DNA of 64,000 bases from Isochrysis galbana (Eukaryota; Haptophyta; Isochrysidales; Isochrysidaceae), in contig CM030940.1 of NCBI GenBank assembly GCA_018136815.1, forward strand, positions 4,534,166 through 4,598,165, read 5' to 3'. Both the position numbers and the translations under genes were made by a program. The notes under the pieces were generated by a model. It saw only the letters and a list, made by a program, of their open reading frames with translations, made no database searches and was not told the DNA's origin. Positions 39,988 through 51,500 of the stretch are shown here, in pieces; position 1 is the first letter of the stretch, and each line of letters starts with the position of its first letter.

Positions 39988-40595
39988 TAGGGCGGTCAAA
40001 CAGGGCTTTTTAAGTACTAATATTGGGGGGGGTCGACATTTTTGACCGTGAGCGGAAAGCCCCGGCGAAAGCGGCTCGGAGGGTCTCCCCGCCTTTTCAG
40101 AATCCTCGTCCGAAAAGACGGTGCGAAGTCCCGTCGGACCCCCCCCCCTTGCACACGCTCTGGCGGCTCACACGAGCCGAACTAGACGTCGCTCCCACTG
40201 AGAGATGTGTTTCTTTAGTCTAAAAGGTGCCTACACACTTATTAAATTAGGGGTCCGACGCCCCATATTGCCAAAAAGCAAATTTCAAACCCTGGTGCCC
40301 CAGCGATGACGTCCGCGCATGCACATGCGCACCACACACAGCTCGCACACGGCCCATTAGGCTGTCATAGGATGCTCCTTGACTGTCCCGACCCTCGCCC
40401 CGCAGGATTCGCCCGGGCTCGCGATTGACGAGGAGCTGGAGCACCAGGACGCCATGGCGCTCGATGCTGCTCGCTGGTCGACAAAAGTTTGTTGGCCGCT
40501 GGCGGGACAGGTGCGCTGCCGATCGCGCCCGCTCTGGCGCAGGTCGACCAGGCCCGTACGCCCGTACCGACAATGCCTCTGCCGCCCCAAACGTC
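39988..40595 (+). mobile_element. hAT left half, interrupted by a Ty3/gypsy element
   Basis: Begins TAGGGCGGTCAAACAGGGCTTTTTAA and shares ATTTTTGACCGTG and later CGCAGGATTCGCCC with the complete element (33744 and 34097). A coding-like remnant (DSPGLAIDEELEHQD) follows the shared CAGGATTCGCCC. It is cut at 40595, where the LTR begins. The matching right half is not found downstream before the assembly gap. Confidence 0.7.
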
Positions 40596-41640
40596 TGTTG
40601 TATTCCTGCCCATCTGAAGGTTGTAGGCATGAATATTCGTGTAAGGTACGCGCTCACAATTACAATTGAACAGTTCCCCGTGTTGCCACTGACGCACAAG
40701 ACACACAGATTCGGATTCCCCATGGTCTCAAGTCCAGGTTTGCAGGTTTTGGTCTCGAAATTTGCGATTCGAATTTTGTTTTTGCTGTTGCTATAATTGT
40801 TGGCTCGTTTAAGGTAATAAACCGGCATGACTTCGACTTCTCGTTCTGCAGTCGCTCTGCGAGACTCTCTCTCTCTCTCTCTCTCTCCGTCCGCCTCTCC
40901 TCGGCCGACGGCAAGAAGATTCGTCCAAAACATTCTCCGGTCCCAAGATATCTCGTGGGGGTCTCTCCGCGCTCCGCGAGGGAAAGGACGCGATCTCGCT
41001 CCGAGATCGGCCTCGCGCCCTCCCACGCTGCCCCGCCGTGCCCTCGGTCCCTCGCCCCCCCGGCGGCAGGTTCTTTCCCTCGGCGTGCCGTCCGTCGCCT
41101 CCGGCCGTTATATTAATCCCCCCCCCCGCGCGAGGTTCTCTTCTCCCCCGCGCGCGGTTCGTTTCCTCCGGCCGTCGTTGTTCCCCCCTCGCTTCGATTC
41201 CTCTCGCGGTTCCTTCGATGATTGCCTCCATCTCGTCCGTTCTTCTTCGCGATCCTCGCGGAGGGGGCACCGACGTTTAATGTTAGTTTCGTCGCGGTTT
41301 CGATGAAAGAAAGGAAGAACGAATGGCACGCGCCTCGCGCCTCGCGTCTTGTTTCGTCGCCCCTTGCTCGTCGCTTGTCTAGAAGGTCTCTCCGCACATC
41401 GCCTTCTCCCCCCGCGCGAGTTTGGATCTCTCCTCGACCCTCCGCGTTGGCTTCAGCGGACGAGTTCCACTTTAACGATAGTTCGAACCCTTCGGTGGCG
41501 TAGTTATGCGCTCTCTTTCCGTATATCTTCGCGCATGACGAGCGATCGCGACTTCAGCCTTCGCCGCGCGGGGAGGGGTTTGTTTATCGTATGATTCCGG
41601 AGTGTTTACGTTAGTTTTCTGAGCCCAAGGACTTTGGTTT
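40596..41640 (+). repeat. 5' LTR and leader of the Ty3/gypsy element
   Basis: Nearly identical to the complement of 8765-7740. The LTR 3' end and primer-binding site cannot be fixed without a 3' LTR; the region TTTACGTTAGTTTTCTGAGCCC at 41606-41627 lies near the expected junction. A CT microsatellite sits at 40867-40888. Confidence 0.65.
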
Positions 41641-41867
41641 TTGGTTTCTTGTGAGTGATTTTTGTAGCAACTTCGTCGAGTCCCACCGTGTTCCCAAACG
41701 AGTCCCCCCGAGTTCCCGAGTCTATACCCCGAGTCAACGAGTCAATACAAGTCAAGCACGCGCCTGAGCCACCCCCAGTCGCCTGCCACCACCTCCCACA
41801 AGCCTCCTTCCGCACTTCCGCGCCCACCGTGCTCCGTGCGTGCGTCGTGCGTCGTGCGTCGATCACC

Positions 41868-44645
41868 ATGCCCGTAGTCAACCCCGAGGAAAGCTCCATG
41901 AGCTCCCCACAAGAACCGCGTTCCGCGCTAGCTGCCGGCGCGCCCTCGCAGGCAATCTCCAAGAGTGAGATCAGCCTTGCTCTGACAAGCACAAAATCTT
42001 CGCTCGCGCCTTCGGCTCCGGTCGCCATGTCGAGTTCTCCCATTGAGAAATCTTCATTGTCCCCGCGTCATGAGCCCGTCTCTTCTTTTTCGGTTCTCGA
42101 ATCGTACGGGTCGAAGTCCCCCGGGGAAGAGAGCCTCGTGGGTCCCCTCCCTTCTTCAAAAGAGAGTCTTTCCGAGCCAGTTCTCCCCTCCTCTCGCCTC
42201 TCCGCGCCGACGGTCGAAGTTCCGCCGCCTCCGCGGGCCTCTACTCACACCCCGTCAACTGGAGCTGGAATGGGTCCTCTCGCCTCGTCCGTTGCTCCAC
42301 CGGCGGCCTTTCCTCTCCTTTCTTTTGCTGATCCTTTGCCAAGTATTCCTTCCTCTCTCAATCCCTCTGTGGTTGGTGCTGAAGATGATGTGGGTTCCGT
42401 CCGGTCCCTCCCTCCTTTCGAGCCCCCACCATATGAAGAGTTTGTTCCACCCCCGTCGTCGACGTACTCGTACCCCAAACGTAACTTCGTTCCACCTCCG
42501 ACCGCCACCGTCGGCGCCGCCCAAATCATGGACCAACAAGTCCAGATTGAGGCTCTCCGCGGCGCTGTCGACCGCCTCGAGTCCTCTACCCTCCAAGCCG
42601 CCCAACGCCACGAAGAATTTCAACGGGAGGTGGGGTCTACCTTCAACACGATACTCAACATTCTACAGCAGGGCCAAGCGGGCACTACGACTTCGTCTCG
42701 AGTCGAAACCTCGCCACCGCTTGTGGAAGAAGGAGACAACTCCATTGGTGCCCCTCCGGCCTCGGTTAAGTTCCCTTCTCAACCTTTGCCCGCCGCGCCG
42801 TTCTCCGTTCCGCCGAATTCGATTTCCGATCCCGGACCCAATACGCCTGTTCCTGTCCCGTCAGCCAAGCCTGTTTCTGATCCCCAACCTCCACCCACCG
42901 TCGCGGGCCTCCGCTCGCTTCCAAATCCGGCGGCTCGGCGCCATCCCGTCGATCCAAGCCTCGCCGGTGATGCTTCTGAGCGAGAGGTCATCCTAGCCTC
43001 GTGGGGCCAACTGTTTGAGGATGCCGCCTACGAGGTAGCCTCTCTCTACAGGAAGTCCGACGATTTCGAGCTCATCCACGTCATTCTCAACGGCGGCCTC
43101 TCTCGAGCCGGCAATGTTTGGCACTACCGCGTGTTTTTCGAGAAGGAGCACGTGACCAAGTGGGCTCGGAGCCGCTTCTTCCTCGACCGCACCCTCCATC
43201 ACCAAGTCCGAATGGGCAAAGAGCTTTCCGAGATCAAGTTCCCGAAGGGCCTGGCCTCGGACAACGTCCAGACAGCGGCCACCTCCTGGAATGATTTTCG
43301 TCTGTCCTTCATCAAGCCGCTCGAGCGCGCCCTCTCGCTCGGCTGCGACCACCGTGAAATCTTTACATCCTTGCTAGCGGCCGCCAACTTGTGCACCACC
43401 GGCAACCAAAGGATCTACGCCTTCCTCCTCGATCTCGCCGAAGACCCGGTCCTCTCTCTCAACCCCGCGCTGGCCTGCGACGTGCTTCTCCGCAAGTGCG
43501 ACGCCACCTTCGCGGCCAACGTGCCCGGCTTCGCCAAAGACTCCGCCTCCATGGAGTGGGACAGGCTCGTAGCCCGTGAAGCCGGCTCCGATCTCTTAGA
43601 GTTATCCAAGAATTTGGTGCGCGCGTACGTCCGCAAGATGGGTGACGCGAAGGTGGATGCCACGACGGTCTGGGACCACCCAAACATGTCGCACGATATC
43701 AATCAACGATTCGAGTCCATCATCCGGAACGACAAGGTCGACGCGGCTCGCGGCGTGGATAACGCGACCAAGTTCGGCGAGTGTCTTGCAAAGACTCGCT
43801 TCCGCGTCGAGAACCACGAGCTCCCTCGTTCGGCCCTTTCGTGCGTCAACCTCTGCCAGCGCTACCTGAGCCCGTACGAACAAGCCCGCGCTGGCCAACA
43901 ACAAGCGTCGGTCACCACGGTCGCCGCCGTGACGCCGCCGGCGACTACTTCCAAGCCCACCAAGACCGCCAAGGTTGCTAAGGCTGCCTCTAATCCCGTG
44001 GACACTACGGCTTCGATGGTCGCCGCCGTCCAAGCGGCGGTGGCCGAGGCATTAAAATCGCAAAACAACAACTCGAACCGCAAGACGACTGGCGCTGACA
44101 ATCGTCGGGCTCCTCCTCCACCTACGAATTACTCCGCATCGTCTCCGCTACCGGACGCACTTCTTGACCGTCCCCTCGGCAAAAGCACGTCTTCTCGTCG
44201 CCAATGTGAGCCCCCTCCGAACGGCCTTGGGCTTCCGGCCGATTCGGGCCTCTCGGAATGGGATCTAGGTAGCTGGTCTCGAGCGCGAGCCCGCTTCTGG
44301 CAAATTTCTCGTTACGCGGGTCACCCGGCCCTTCGCGCTGCGCTCACGCGCTGCCGCCCCTCCGATGCCACCATGACCGCGCCGCGTCTCGACGACTTAG
44401 ACCGCGACGTCAAGGAGTGGACCGACGCCAACGGCTGCGCGTACTGCGCCTTTCGTCCCCGGGCTCCATCTGGTACGCCCGAGGCAGACCTGTGGAAGTA
44501 TGGCACGGGCGACGGAGCTCATAACCCCGTCGTTTGCCAACCGTACATTCGTTTTCTCTGCGAAGGCGGCAGTGGCGAGTGTGGTAACGACCCAGAAGTC
44601 CACCGCCGCCTCCGCACGATGGTTGTTCTCCGTCCGGCCCAGTAG
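41868..44645 (+). CDS. Gag polyprotein of the Ty3/gypsy element
   Basis: The first in-frame ATG at 41868 (MPVVNPEESS) gives about 925 aa; the frame is open further upstream to 41655. The N-terminal 220 residues are Ser/Pro-rich; a coiled-coil candidate follows (QVQIEALRGAVDRLESSTLQ); then a helical capsid-like region (VILASWGQLFEDAAYEVASLYRKSDDF, WNDFRLSFIKPLERAL, LAAANLCTTGNQRIYAFLL); an Ala-rich segment; and a Cys-rich C terminus (GCAYCAF, VVCQPYIRFLCEGGSGECGND) that may replace the CCHC knuckle of typical Gag. It forms the virus-like particle. Pol starts 570 bp downstream in another frame, so pol expression would need a separate mechanism such as reinitiation, frameshift or a spliced RNA. 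Confidence 0.75.
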   Translation: MPVVNPEESSMSSPQEPRSALAAGAPSQAISKSEISLALTSTKSSLAPSAPVAMSSSPIEKSSLSPRHEPVSSFSVLESYGSKSPGEESLVGPLPSSKESLSEPVLPSSRLSAPTVEVPPPPRASTHTPSTGAGMGPLASSVAPPAAFPLLSFADPLPSIPSSLNPSVVGAEDDVGSVRSLPPFEPPPYEEFVPPPSSTYSYPKRNFVPPPTATVGAAQIMDQQVQIEALRGAVDRLESSTLQAAQRHEEFQREVGSTFNTILNILQQGQAGTTTSSRVETSPPLVEEGDNSIGAPPASVKFPSQPLPAAPFSVPPNSISDPGPNTPVPVPSAKPVSDPQPPPTVAGLRSLPNPAARRHPVDPSLAGDASEREVILASWGQLFEDAAYEVASLYRKSDDFELIHVILNGGLSRAGNVWHYRVFFEKEHVTKWARSRFFLDRTLHHQVRMGKELSEIKFPKGLASDNVQTAATSWNDFRLSFIKPLERALSLGCDHREIFTSLLAAANLCTTGNQRIYAFLLDLAEDPVLSLNPALACDVLLRKCDATFAANVPGFAKDSASMEWDRLVAREAGSDLLELSKNLVRAYVRKMGDAKVDATTVWDHPNMSHDINQRFESIIRNDKVDAARGVDNATKFGECLAKTRFRVENHELPRSALSCVNLCQRYLSPYEQARAGQQQASVTTVAAVTPPATTSKPTKTAKVAKAASNPVDTTASMVAAVQAAVAEALKSQNNNSNRKTTGADNRRAPPPPTNYSASSPLPDALLDRPLGKSTSSRRQCEPPPNGLGLPADSGLSEWDLGSWSRARARFWQISRYAGHPALRAALTRCRPSDATMTAPRLDDLDRDVKEWTDANGCAYCAFRPRAPSGTPEADLWKYGTGDGAHNPVVCQPYIRFLCEGGSGECGNDPEVHRRLRTMVVLRPAQ

Positions 44646-45215
44646 GTCGCCGGCGGGGCCCACGTCCGCGCTGTTACCCCGCTACCAGTCCAGGGTAGTG
44701 GGCCTGAACGCCACCCACCAAAAGATCGTATTACACTACGGCCGAGTACTTCTACGGCCCCCAACCGGTACCCCAAGATTCCCCAAGTTCCAGACAAGCC
44801 CTGCCACCTCCATCCCCCTCTTTCTCCTGCCTCCTCGCCGATTGCCCCTATTTCTCCCAATGCCGATAATTCCATCCTGATTCTCGATATCACGCACGAG
44901 TCCTCAAAACCAAGTCAACCGTCACCGCCTCTCTATCAACTCAAGCCGCTCAACCGCTATCCCACGCCACTCCCCAAGCATCAACAGTCCAAGACCTCAC
45001 GGTCTGCGAAAATCCAGCCGCCGCAGGCCCAATCCAACCTTCAATCTCTCAAATCAAATTTCGCATGTCCGAGCCACAAAACGTCTCCCGAGTACGAGTA
45101 CGAGTCCAAGTCACGTTCAGAATTACCCTCTTCGTCCTACGCCACCGCGAGCCCATCTACGAGTCTGAGCCCAGTCCAGTCATCACCGGTATCACCAGTC
45201 TCCATCGCAACGACG
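44646..45215. other. Gag-pol spacer
   Basis: No frame is continuous across all 570 bp. Its composition (CCGAGTACGAGTACGAGTCC) resembles the Ser/Glu-repeat start of pol, so pol may begin upstream through a frameshift, or the spacer may be a damaged part of pol. Confidence 0.4.
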
Positions 45216-48200
45216 ATGGAGGCGCAGTTCTCCGGTTCCTCCCCACTTTCTTTCGAGTTCGAGTCCAAGCCTGTTTTGAGCAAACCCCGTTCTGAGCCAT
45301 CCGAGTCCGAGTCCGAGTCCGAGTTTACAACGTCACCGAGTCCTACCACGCGGTCGACCGCAGGATTAACGGAGCTCCAGCCACCCACTGAGCCTCTGAC
45401 GACCACTCCTTCCGCGGGAGTGTTCACCTTCGGTCCTCCGCGCCCCGAGTCTGAGTCATTTGGAAACTCCGGTCACGTCCAGAATTCCAACCATACCCGA
45501 GCCCCGTTTCACGAGCCACCGCGTATCGAGTCCAAACACAAGCTGACGCCGAAGCCCTCGACGACAGCCACTGTGTCCTTGTCCAAGCCACCGTTTCGAG
45601 TCTCGCCGCAGCCGGCCTGCCACTCCAGCAAGCTGCACGCCGCCGAGCCGATCCCTTCCGTTTCCGTTCCGAGTCCGAGTCCAATTGCACAAGACAGTGC
45701 ATCCCGAGCCCGCGTAATCAAGCCCGTCACCGAGTCCGAGATTACGGCCGCACCGAGCCAACCGGTGCTGGCCACCGTGCCCCTATTGTCATCACAAGCG
45801 TCCGCTTCGTCCTCATCGACGGTTGCGACGCCAGGGGGCTTCACCTTTGGGCCGGCCCCGTCCGTTCCCATTTCGAAAATTAGCCCTGTTTTTGGCGTCC
45901 AGCACGCTAGGAACGACGAGTCCGAGTCCGAGCACAAATCAACGTCACCGCGGAGTCCGCGGTCGACCACCGGCGTTCCCACGCCATCCCATCAGTCAAG
46001 AGCCATGGAGGAGCTGGCACAGCCGTCTCCTAGCCTCTCTCAAGTCGCCGAGTCTTCCGAATTCGAGTCTGAATCCGCCGTAATTTTAGCGGTCCATGCA
46101 CCCGCTAGCCCGAGCCAAGTCCTCCGAAGAATGCTTCGCATTGCAGAACCTCTTCGGCCACCACCCACACCAGCCGCTGCCGCAGAGCCACCACCCTGGC
46201 CTCAGCCTTCCCCGCAGCCGGCTTCTTCGACAGCCACGTCCCTTCTTTCGCCGGCGCCGACCCCGCCGACGACAGATTGCAACGAAGTCTATGCCTGGCC
46301 CGATTCCTCTCCCGACGTGACCATGGAGAGTGACCACAACTCCCTTGCACGTCGAGGAACGGCCGCCTCCCAAACCGAGCTTCTACGCCCATTGAGCCAG
46401 CCCAACCGAGTCTCTAAGCCATGTCCTTCATGTCTCTCACCGGTGGTCTCGCGGCCGCGGCGTCCGTCGCCGCAATCCGACACCCCACTTCTCCGAGTTT
46501 CTTCGTCAATCCCGTCCTCCGAGCCTGTCTCCACGTCGTCGATATCCGAGTCTACTTCCATTCGTCCTACGTCGCCGCGGCCACCGGTCGCAGCCTCCAA
46601 GCACTGCCTGCCTCTCGATACCACTGCCACCGCCATCATGCGCGTGGCAGCGATCAATGCGTCCGCGATCCAGTCCTTCGATTCCTCTCGAAACAACTCC
46701 GATGTCGGCACCCGCGATGATACCCCGTCACCCGCTCTCCACGCTCTCGCCTCTCTTCGTGCACGAGCGAGCGGCTCTGCGGTGGTATTACCTCGGCACC
46801 TCACGGAGGCAGCCCAAGAGCTCCGCCGGCCGCGCAGTGGCACCTTAGCCTCGCCTGCCGCCGCGCTACCCAAGCACTTCGATGAGCTTTGCGCTGAGCT
46901 CACGAAGACGAGTCAACAAGTCCAAGACGGGCTGACTTCTGGCTGTCACGCCCCACGAGTTCTCGTCGTTGGTGAGACTAGCGGCGTCGTCTCCTCCATG
47001 TTCCTACTCGCCGGAGCTGATGTAGCTACGTGCGATTTATATCCTTCCGAGATTGACTACGTGCCCCACTTCCAAGGCGACGCGCTTCATGTCCAAAACC
47101 TAGGTTGGGACCTAGTCATCGCCCACCCGCCCTGCACGTACCTCTCCGCCGTCAGCAGCCAATGGCTTTCCCAAGAACCCGGACGTCGTGCCGCTCTTGA
47201 GTCGGCCGCCCGCGTCTTCAAGTCAATGGCCTCCGCCACTGCTCCGTTTGTAGCGGTTGAGAACCCTCGGATGCATGCGGAAGCTCGCCGTTTAGTCGGG
47301 GGGTTGACCCCGACCCAATTCGTCCAACCCTGGGAGCACGGCACTGGACACCAGAAAGCCACCGGGTTGTACCTCACCAAAGGGCTGCCGCCTCTCCAGC
47401 CAACCTGCGTCGTGGATGGCCGTGAGTCGGCCATGGCTAACCTCTCTCCTTCACCGCACCGTGGCGCTCTTCGCAGCCGCACCTACGTCGGTGTAGCTGG
47501 AGCGATGGCGACCCATTGGATGCCTGTTCTTCTTCGACATTTGAGCCAACAGGGAGACCAGCCATCGACGAAGAAACTGTCCGCGTTGGAGCTACTCGCT
47601 TGCGCGCGGCGCAGCCTATCGGACCGGCCTTCCCTTAGCTCGACTGAGGCTACCGCATACGAGCCGTGGTCGGCTCTTCATCATTATGAGAGGGGGAGGG
47701 AATCTAGTGAAGTTTCTTCCGACCCCGTTGTTTCCCGTCCAGCTACTCCCGAGTCAGACAACCACGAAGACCAAAAAGAAACCCACGATGACCACGACAA
47801 CGACACGCCACTCTACGCCTCCGAGTCTACTCTCCACGACCCATTCTCTCCATGGACCGCCCCGCCTCCGGCACGCGCGAGCTCGCCGCGTCCGACGACG
47901 CCGACGACTCTCCGGAAGCGGCGCCAACAATGGCAATCATTCGGAGTGAACGGGGACCAGAAATGGTCCAACGTCACGCTCGAAACCGCTGACGAAATAA
48001 GAGCGCAAGCTCTAGCCGGACGAGGCGCCGACGAGGAATCCGACCTCGCCGCTGCCGTCCGAGCGCCGATCGAGTTCGTGGAAGCCAAAGGCATCCGCGC
48101 CGAAGAGCTAGCCTCATTAGTTCGAAGACCCAAGACAGAAGCCCAAGCTCGTCTCGAGAAAGACTGGGAAAAGATGTCCGACCACCCGAGGCACCCCACC

Positions 48201-51200
48201 GACAAGAGAGGCCTGGGATACACTAGTCCCAAGCTATCACCCTGCACCGCTACCAACGAGGACGACGCCTCTAGACCCTCTGCCACGATAGCGGCAGTCG
48301 GATTACCCGAAGAGACGACGATCACCATGACGACGAATTCACCCGAGCAACCACGCTGTCGACCAACCCCGTCCCCGTCCGACACCATCGCACACGTGAC
48401 CGCGCACCGACCGGATAGCGTCGTGGATACCCTACCATCTGCCTACCCAAGGCATTGCCTATATGTTCGAGACCTAGTGGTCTGCCGCTCCGGCGAGGCT
48501 ACCGGCAAAGAAGGAGTTATCTTAGCCGACTCCGCTCTCACGGTCAACAGCACCCTCGCTGACACCGGAGCTGGCCCGTCGGTCGTGACCACTTCCCTCT
48601 TGTCCAGCCTACCCAACGACGCATGCGTCGAGCGACTGCCGCAAGCCGTAGTGACACCGCTCCATGGCCCAGACGGCCTACCTCTTATCACGCGAGGCAA
48701 GGCTCGGATCGTTTTCTCCGTCGGTGGATTTCTCTTTCGTCATACGTTCATGGTGATTGAAGGCAACCCGATGCTGCTGCTCGGGAACGACTTCTTAGCC
48801 ACGCACGCCGCTTCGATTCAGCTCGCCTCCGACAGCGCGGACGGCTCTATCACCCTCGGTGCTCCATCCACGGTGGCTCCTCTTGAGGTTAATGGCAGTC
48901 CAAGCCCCGACGCTCCGCCGATCTTTCGCGTCTCGACGTCACCGATAGCGGTGGTCCCTGTCAGCATGACTTGTGCACAGGTCTGTCCGACCTCCGCGAA
49001 CCCAATCACGACTGACTTCTTCCGAGGGCCGCAGGCCACCAAAAACGACAACCAGCTAGTCACCGAGCCTCTCTTCAGCACGGCCGATGAGTTTGCCGCC
49101 AAAGCGCCGGCATCATGTGGCTCCGAGTACCTCCTATACACCCACGAACCTATCACGATCCCGGCCTATCATCGGGCAACGTTTCACGTCCGAATTCCGC
49201 TAGCTCTTCGAGAACACGAAGACTGCGCCATGCTCGTGGACCGACTCCCTACGCGTGAAACGATCGATAGCTCTCCTCTCGTCATTCCCCAAGTAGAGAG
49301 GTCGAACGCCGACCACACCATCGCGGTTACGGTGGTCAACACTGACCCCAAACCTCTACACCTTCCGTCGTTCCATCCTGTAGCTTCGCTACAGGTTCGA
49401 TTCAAAATTCACGCTGGAACATATCGCCGCGTCGGGGCCGTTAACTCGCCGGATGTGATTGAGTCGCTCGACGAGGACCAGCGTAAGCTCCTCGAGGCAG
49501 CCAAGATCGACCCCGAAGGCCGTCTCTCGATGCCCCAACGTGAACAAGTTCGTCGTCTACTGGCCCGACGTATCGCTGCTTTCGCAATTGACCCGACCAA
49601 CCCGAATCACACTCACGTGATGGAGGTAGAGCTACCGCTCAACCCCGGAGCCGAAGCTCACCGCCACGCACCGTCTAGAGTTGGACGAGAGGGTGAGAAG
49701 ATCATAGAGGACGAAGTTTGCAAGATGGAGTCCGCGGGCATCATTAGGAAATCAAATTCGTCGTGGGCCTCTCGAGTCGTGCTAGTCACTAAGAAGGATG
49801 GCTCCGTACGTTTCTGCGTAGATTATCGCGACGTCAACTCCAAGCTTCGTCTAGAGGACAGCCCTCTTCCCCTCACGGTAGAAGCCATCGACCGATTGTC
49901 GTCCGGCCAAGGCAACCTTGATTCTCTATTCCTTTGCACCCTGGACCTGGCATCTGGTTTCTGGGGTATACCGATCAAAGAGTCCGATAAACATATCACC
50001 GCGTTCACTACTCATCGCGGCAAGTACGAGTTCAATTACTTGCCTTTTGGTGTTCAATCCGGTCCCTCGTATATGTGCCGCCTCATGGACGCCGTTCTCG
50101 GTGGGCTGGCATGGGAGATTTGTATGCCATACTTGGATGATGTCGGCGCCTGGTCGACAGGCGTAGGTGACTCGCTGCAGGCCAGGGAAGAGTCGTCATT
50201 CCAACAAATGTTACACCGTCTTGATCTTGTCTTGGAACGTCTCATCTGGGCGGGCCTCACTTGCAAGATGTCGAAATGCGTTTTCTTTGCCACCTCGGCT
50301 GAATATCTCGGCCACGTTGTTTCGCGTGAAGGTCTTCGGATGGATCCCAAGAAAGTGGAAGCCGTCTCGAAAATCGACCCTACCCAAATCAACTCTATCG
50401 AAGCCGTCCGTTCTTTCCTTGGACTGTGCTCGTACTACCGCCGTTTTATACGCCGTTTTGCGATCCGTGCAGCGCCGTTAACCGCTCTCACGCGGAAAGG
50501 GTGCGATGTCCCGGTCGAGTCGCAAACAGAAGCCTGTCGCCAGGCTATCGAAGATCTCAAGCAAGCTATCTGTGAAGAACCCGTACTCGCACCTCCTCGA
50601 GACGACCGTCCTTTCCTCGTTAAGACCGACGGTGCTAGCAAGCTCGGCATCGCCGGCGTCCTTGCTCAGAAAGACGACGAAGGGAGAGAGCGCGTTGTTG
50701 CATACTACGGTCGTAGTTTGAGTCCGGCTGAGCGCCATTGGACAGTTACTGAAATCGAACTTCTAGCAGCGCTAGAATCGATCCGAAATTGGAGGCCTTA
50801 TCTTTGGGGTCGCCACTTCACCCTCGTCGTAGACCATTCAGCTTTGCGCTGGCTTCACACGATGAAAGATCAAGTCACCGGTGGTCCAGCCTCGCGCCTC
50901 ATGCGATGGGTCCTGAAGCTAGCCGAATATCGATTCGACGTCGTGCACAAACCTGGAGTAACTCACTGGGACGCCGACGGCTTATCCCGCCTAGTTGCTC
51001 TCGAGCCCGATCACGATCCTCTCCATCTCGAGGAGAGTGACGTCCATTCTTTCGATTCTTCCGAAATTCACGACATAGTTGCCGCCGCGGTTACGTCATC
51101 CACCCTCACCGCTCGCCGCCAACAAGCAAACGATAGGCTCGCTCGTCAAGCATCGGAATCTTCGGAGTCGATTACCTCCTCGTATCTCGATGTGGGCGTG

Positions 51201-51400
51201 CCTCATGCCGACGAATTGCGTCAAGCGCTCTCTACCGACGAGTTCGCTAGCTCGATCATTTCTGAACTCGAGTCGATCCTTCCGAAAGCTTCCTCTTCGA
51301 TCGACTCTAGCTCGTCGTCGAAGAAGAGGTCCCGATTCCTGCTTCGCGATGGCCTACTCTACTACCGCTCCTCAGAGGCGGAAGAGGCTCCTCTTCGTTT
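45216..51400 (+). CDS. Pol polyprotein: C5-methyltransferase-like domain, protease, RT, RNase H (3' end lost in gap)
   Basis: An open frame of about 2061 codons before the gap. Residues 1-570: Ser/Pro/Glu-rich with SESESE repeats. About 575-790: phage-type DNA cytosine methyltransferase-like domain, with a motif-I-like VLVVGETSGVVSSMF, CDLYPSE, WDLVIAHPPCTYLSAVSSQWL (Cys640 in PPC), VAVENPRMHAEARRL (Glu682) and the GHQKATGLYLTKGLPPLQPT end. About 1110-1210: retropepsin (LADTGAGPS, Asp1116; LLLGNDFLATH). About 1500-1690: reverse transcriptase (VRFCVDYRDVN, LPFGVQSGP, MPYLDDVG with Tyr1639). About 1795-1920: RNase H (LVKTDGASKLGIAGVLAQ, Asp1805; TEIELLAALESI; VVDHSALRWL). Integrase is not seen because of the gap. 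The domain order is normal for Ty3/gypsy except for the extra methyltransferase-like domain. Confidence 0.92.
46940..47590 (+). other. Methyltransferase-like domain within pol
   Basis: Within the pol frame, residues about 575-790. The order SAM-binding-like G-x-x-S-G, CDL-x-P, WD-x-x-IAHPPC, (V)ENP, QPW-x-H/F-GH-x-x-K-T, L-x-GLPPL-x-PT is that of stand-alone phage and prophage proteins annotated as DNA cytosine methyltransferase-like. The PC cysteine and the ENP glutamate, equivalent to motif IV and VI residues, are both kept. The deletion derivative at 6717 lacks the domain. Confidence 0.8.
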
Positions 51401-51500
51401 NNNNNNNNNNNNNNNNNNNNNNNNNNNNNNNNNNNNNNNNNNNNNNNNNNNNNNNNNNNNNNNNNNNNNNNNNNNNNNNNNNNNNNNNNNNNNNNNNNNN
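51401..51500. other. Assembly gap (100 N)
   Basis: Exactly 100 N. Left side is retrotransposon pol; right side is LINE-derived, so an apparent continuous frame across the gap is an artefact. Confidence 0.99.

Larger units (their letters stand above)
40596..51400 (+). mobile_element. Ty3/gypsy LTR retrotransposon carrying a methyltransferase-like domain
   Basis: LTR/leader, gag and pol are in order on the plus strand. The 5' LTR start TGTTGTATTCC is defined by the opposite-strand copy at 8765. Pol order is MTase-like domain, protease, reverse transcriptase, RNase H; the integrase should follow but the sequence is broken by the gap at 51401, and what follows the gap is LINE-derived. No 3' LTR is visible. 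All frames are open over the sequenced part, suggesting a young element. Confidence 0.88.
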
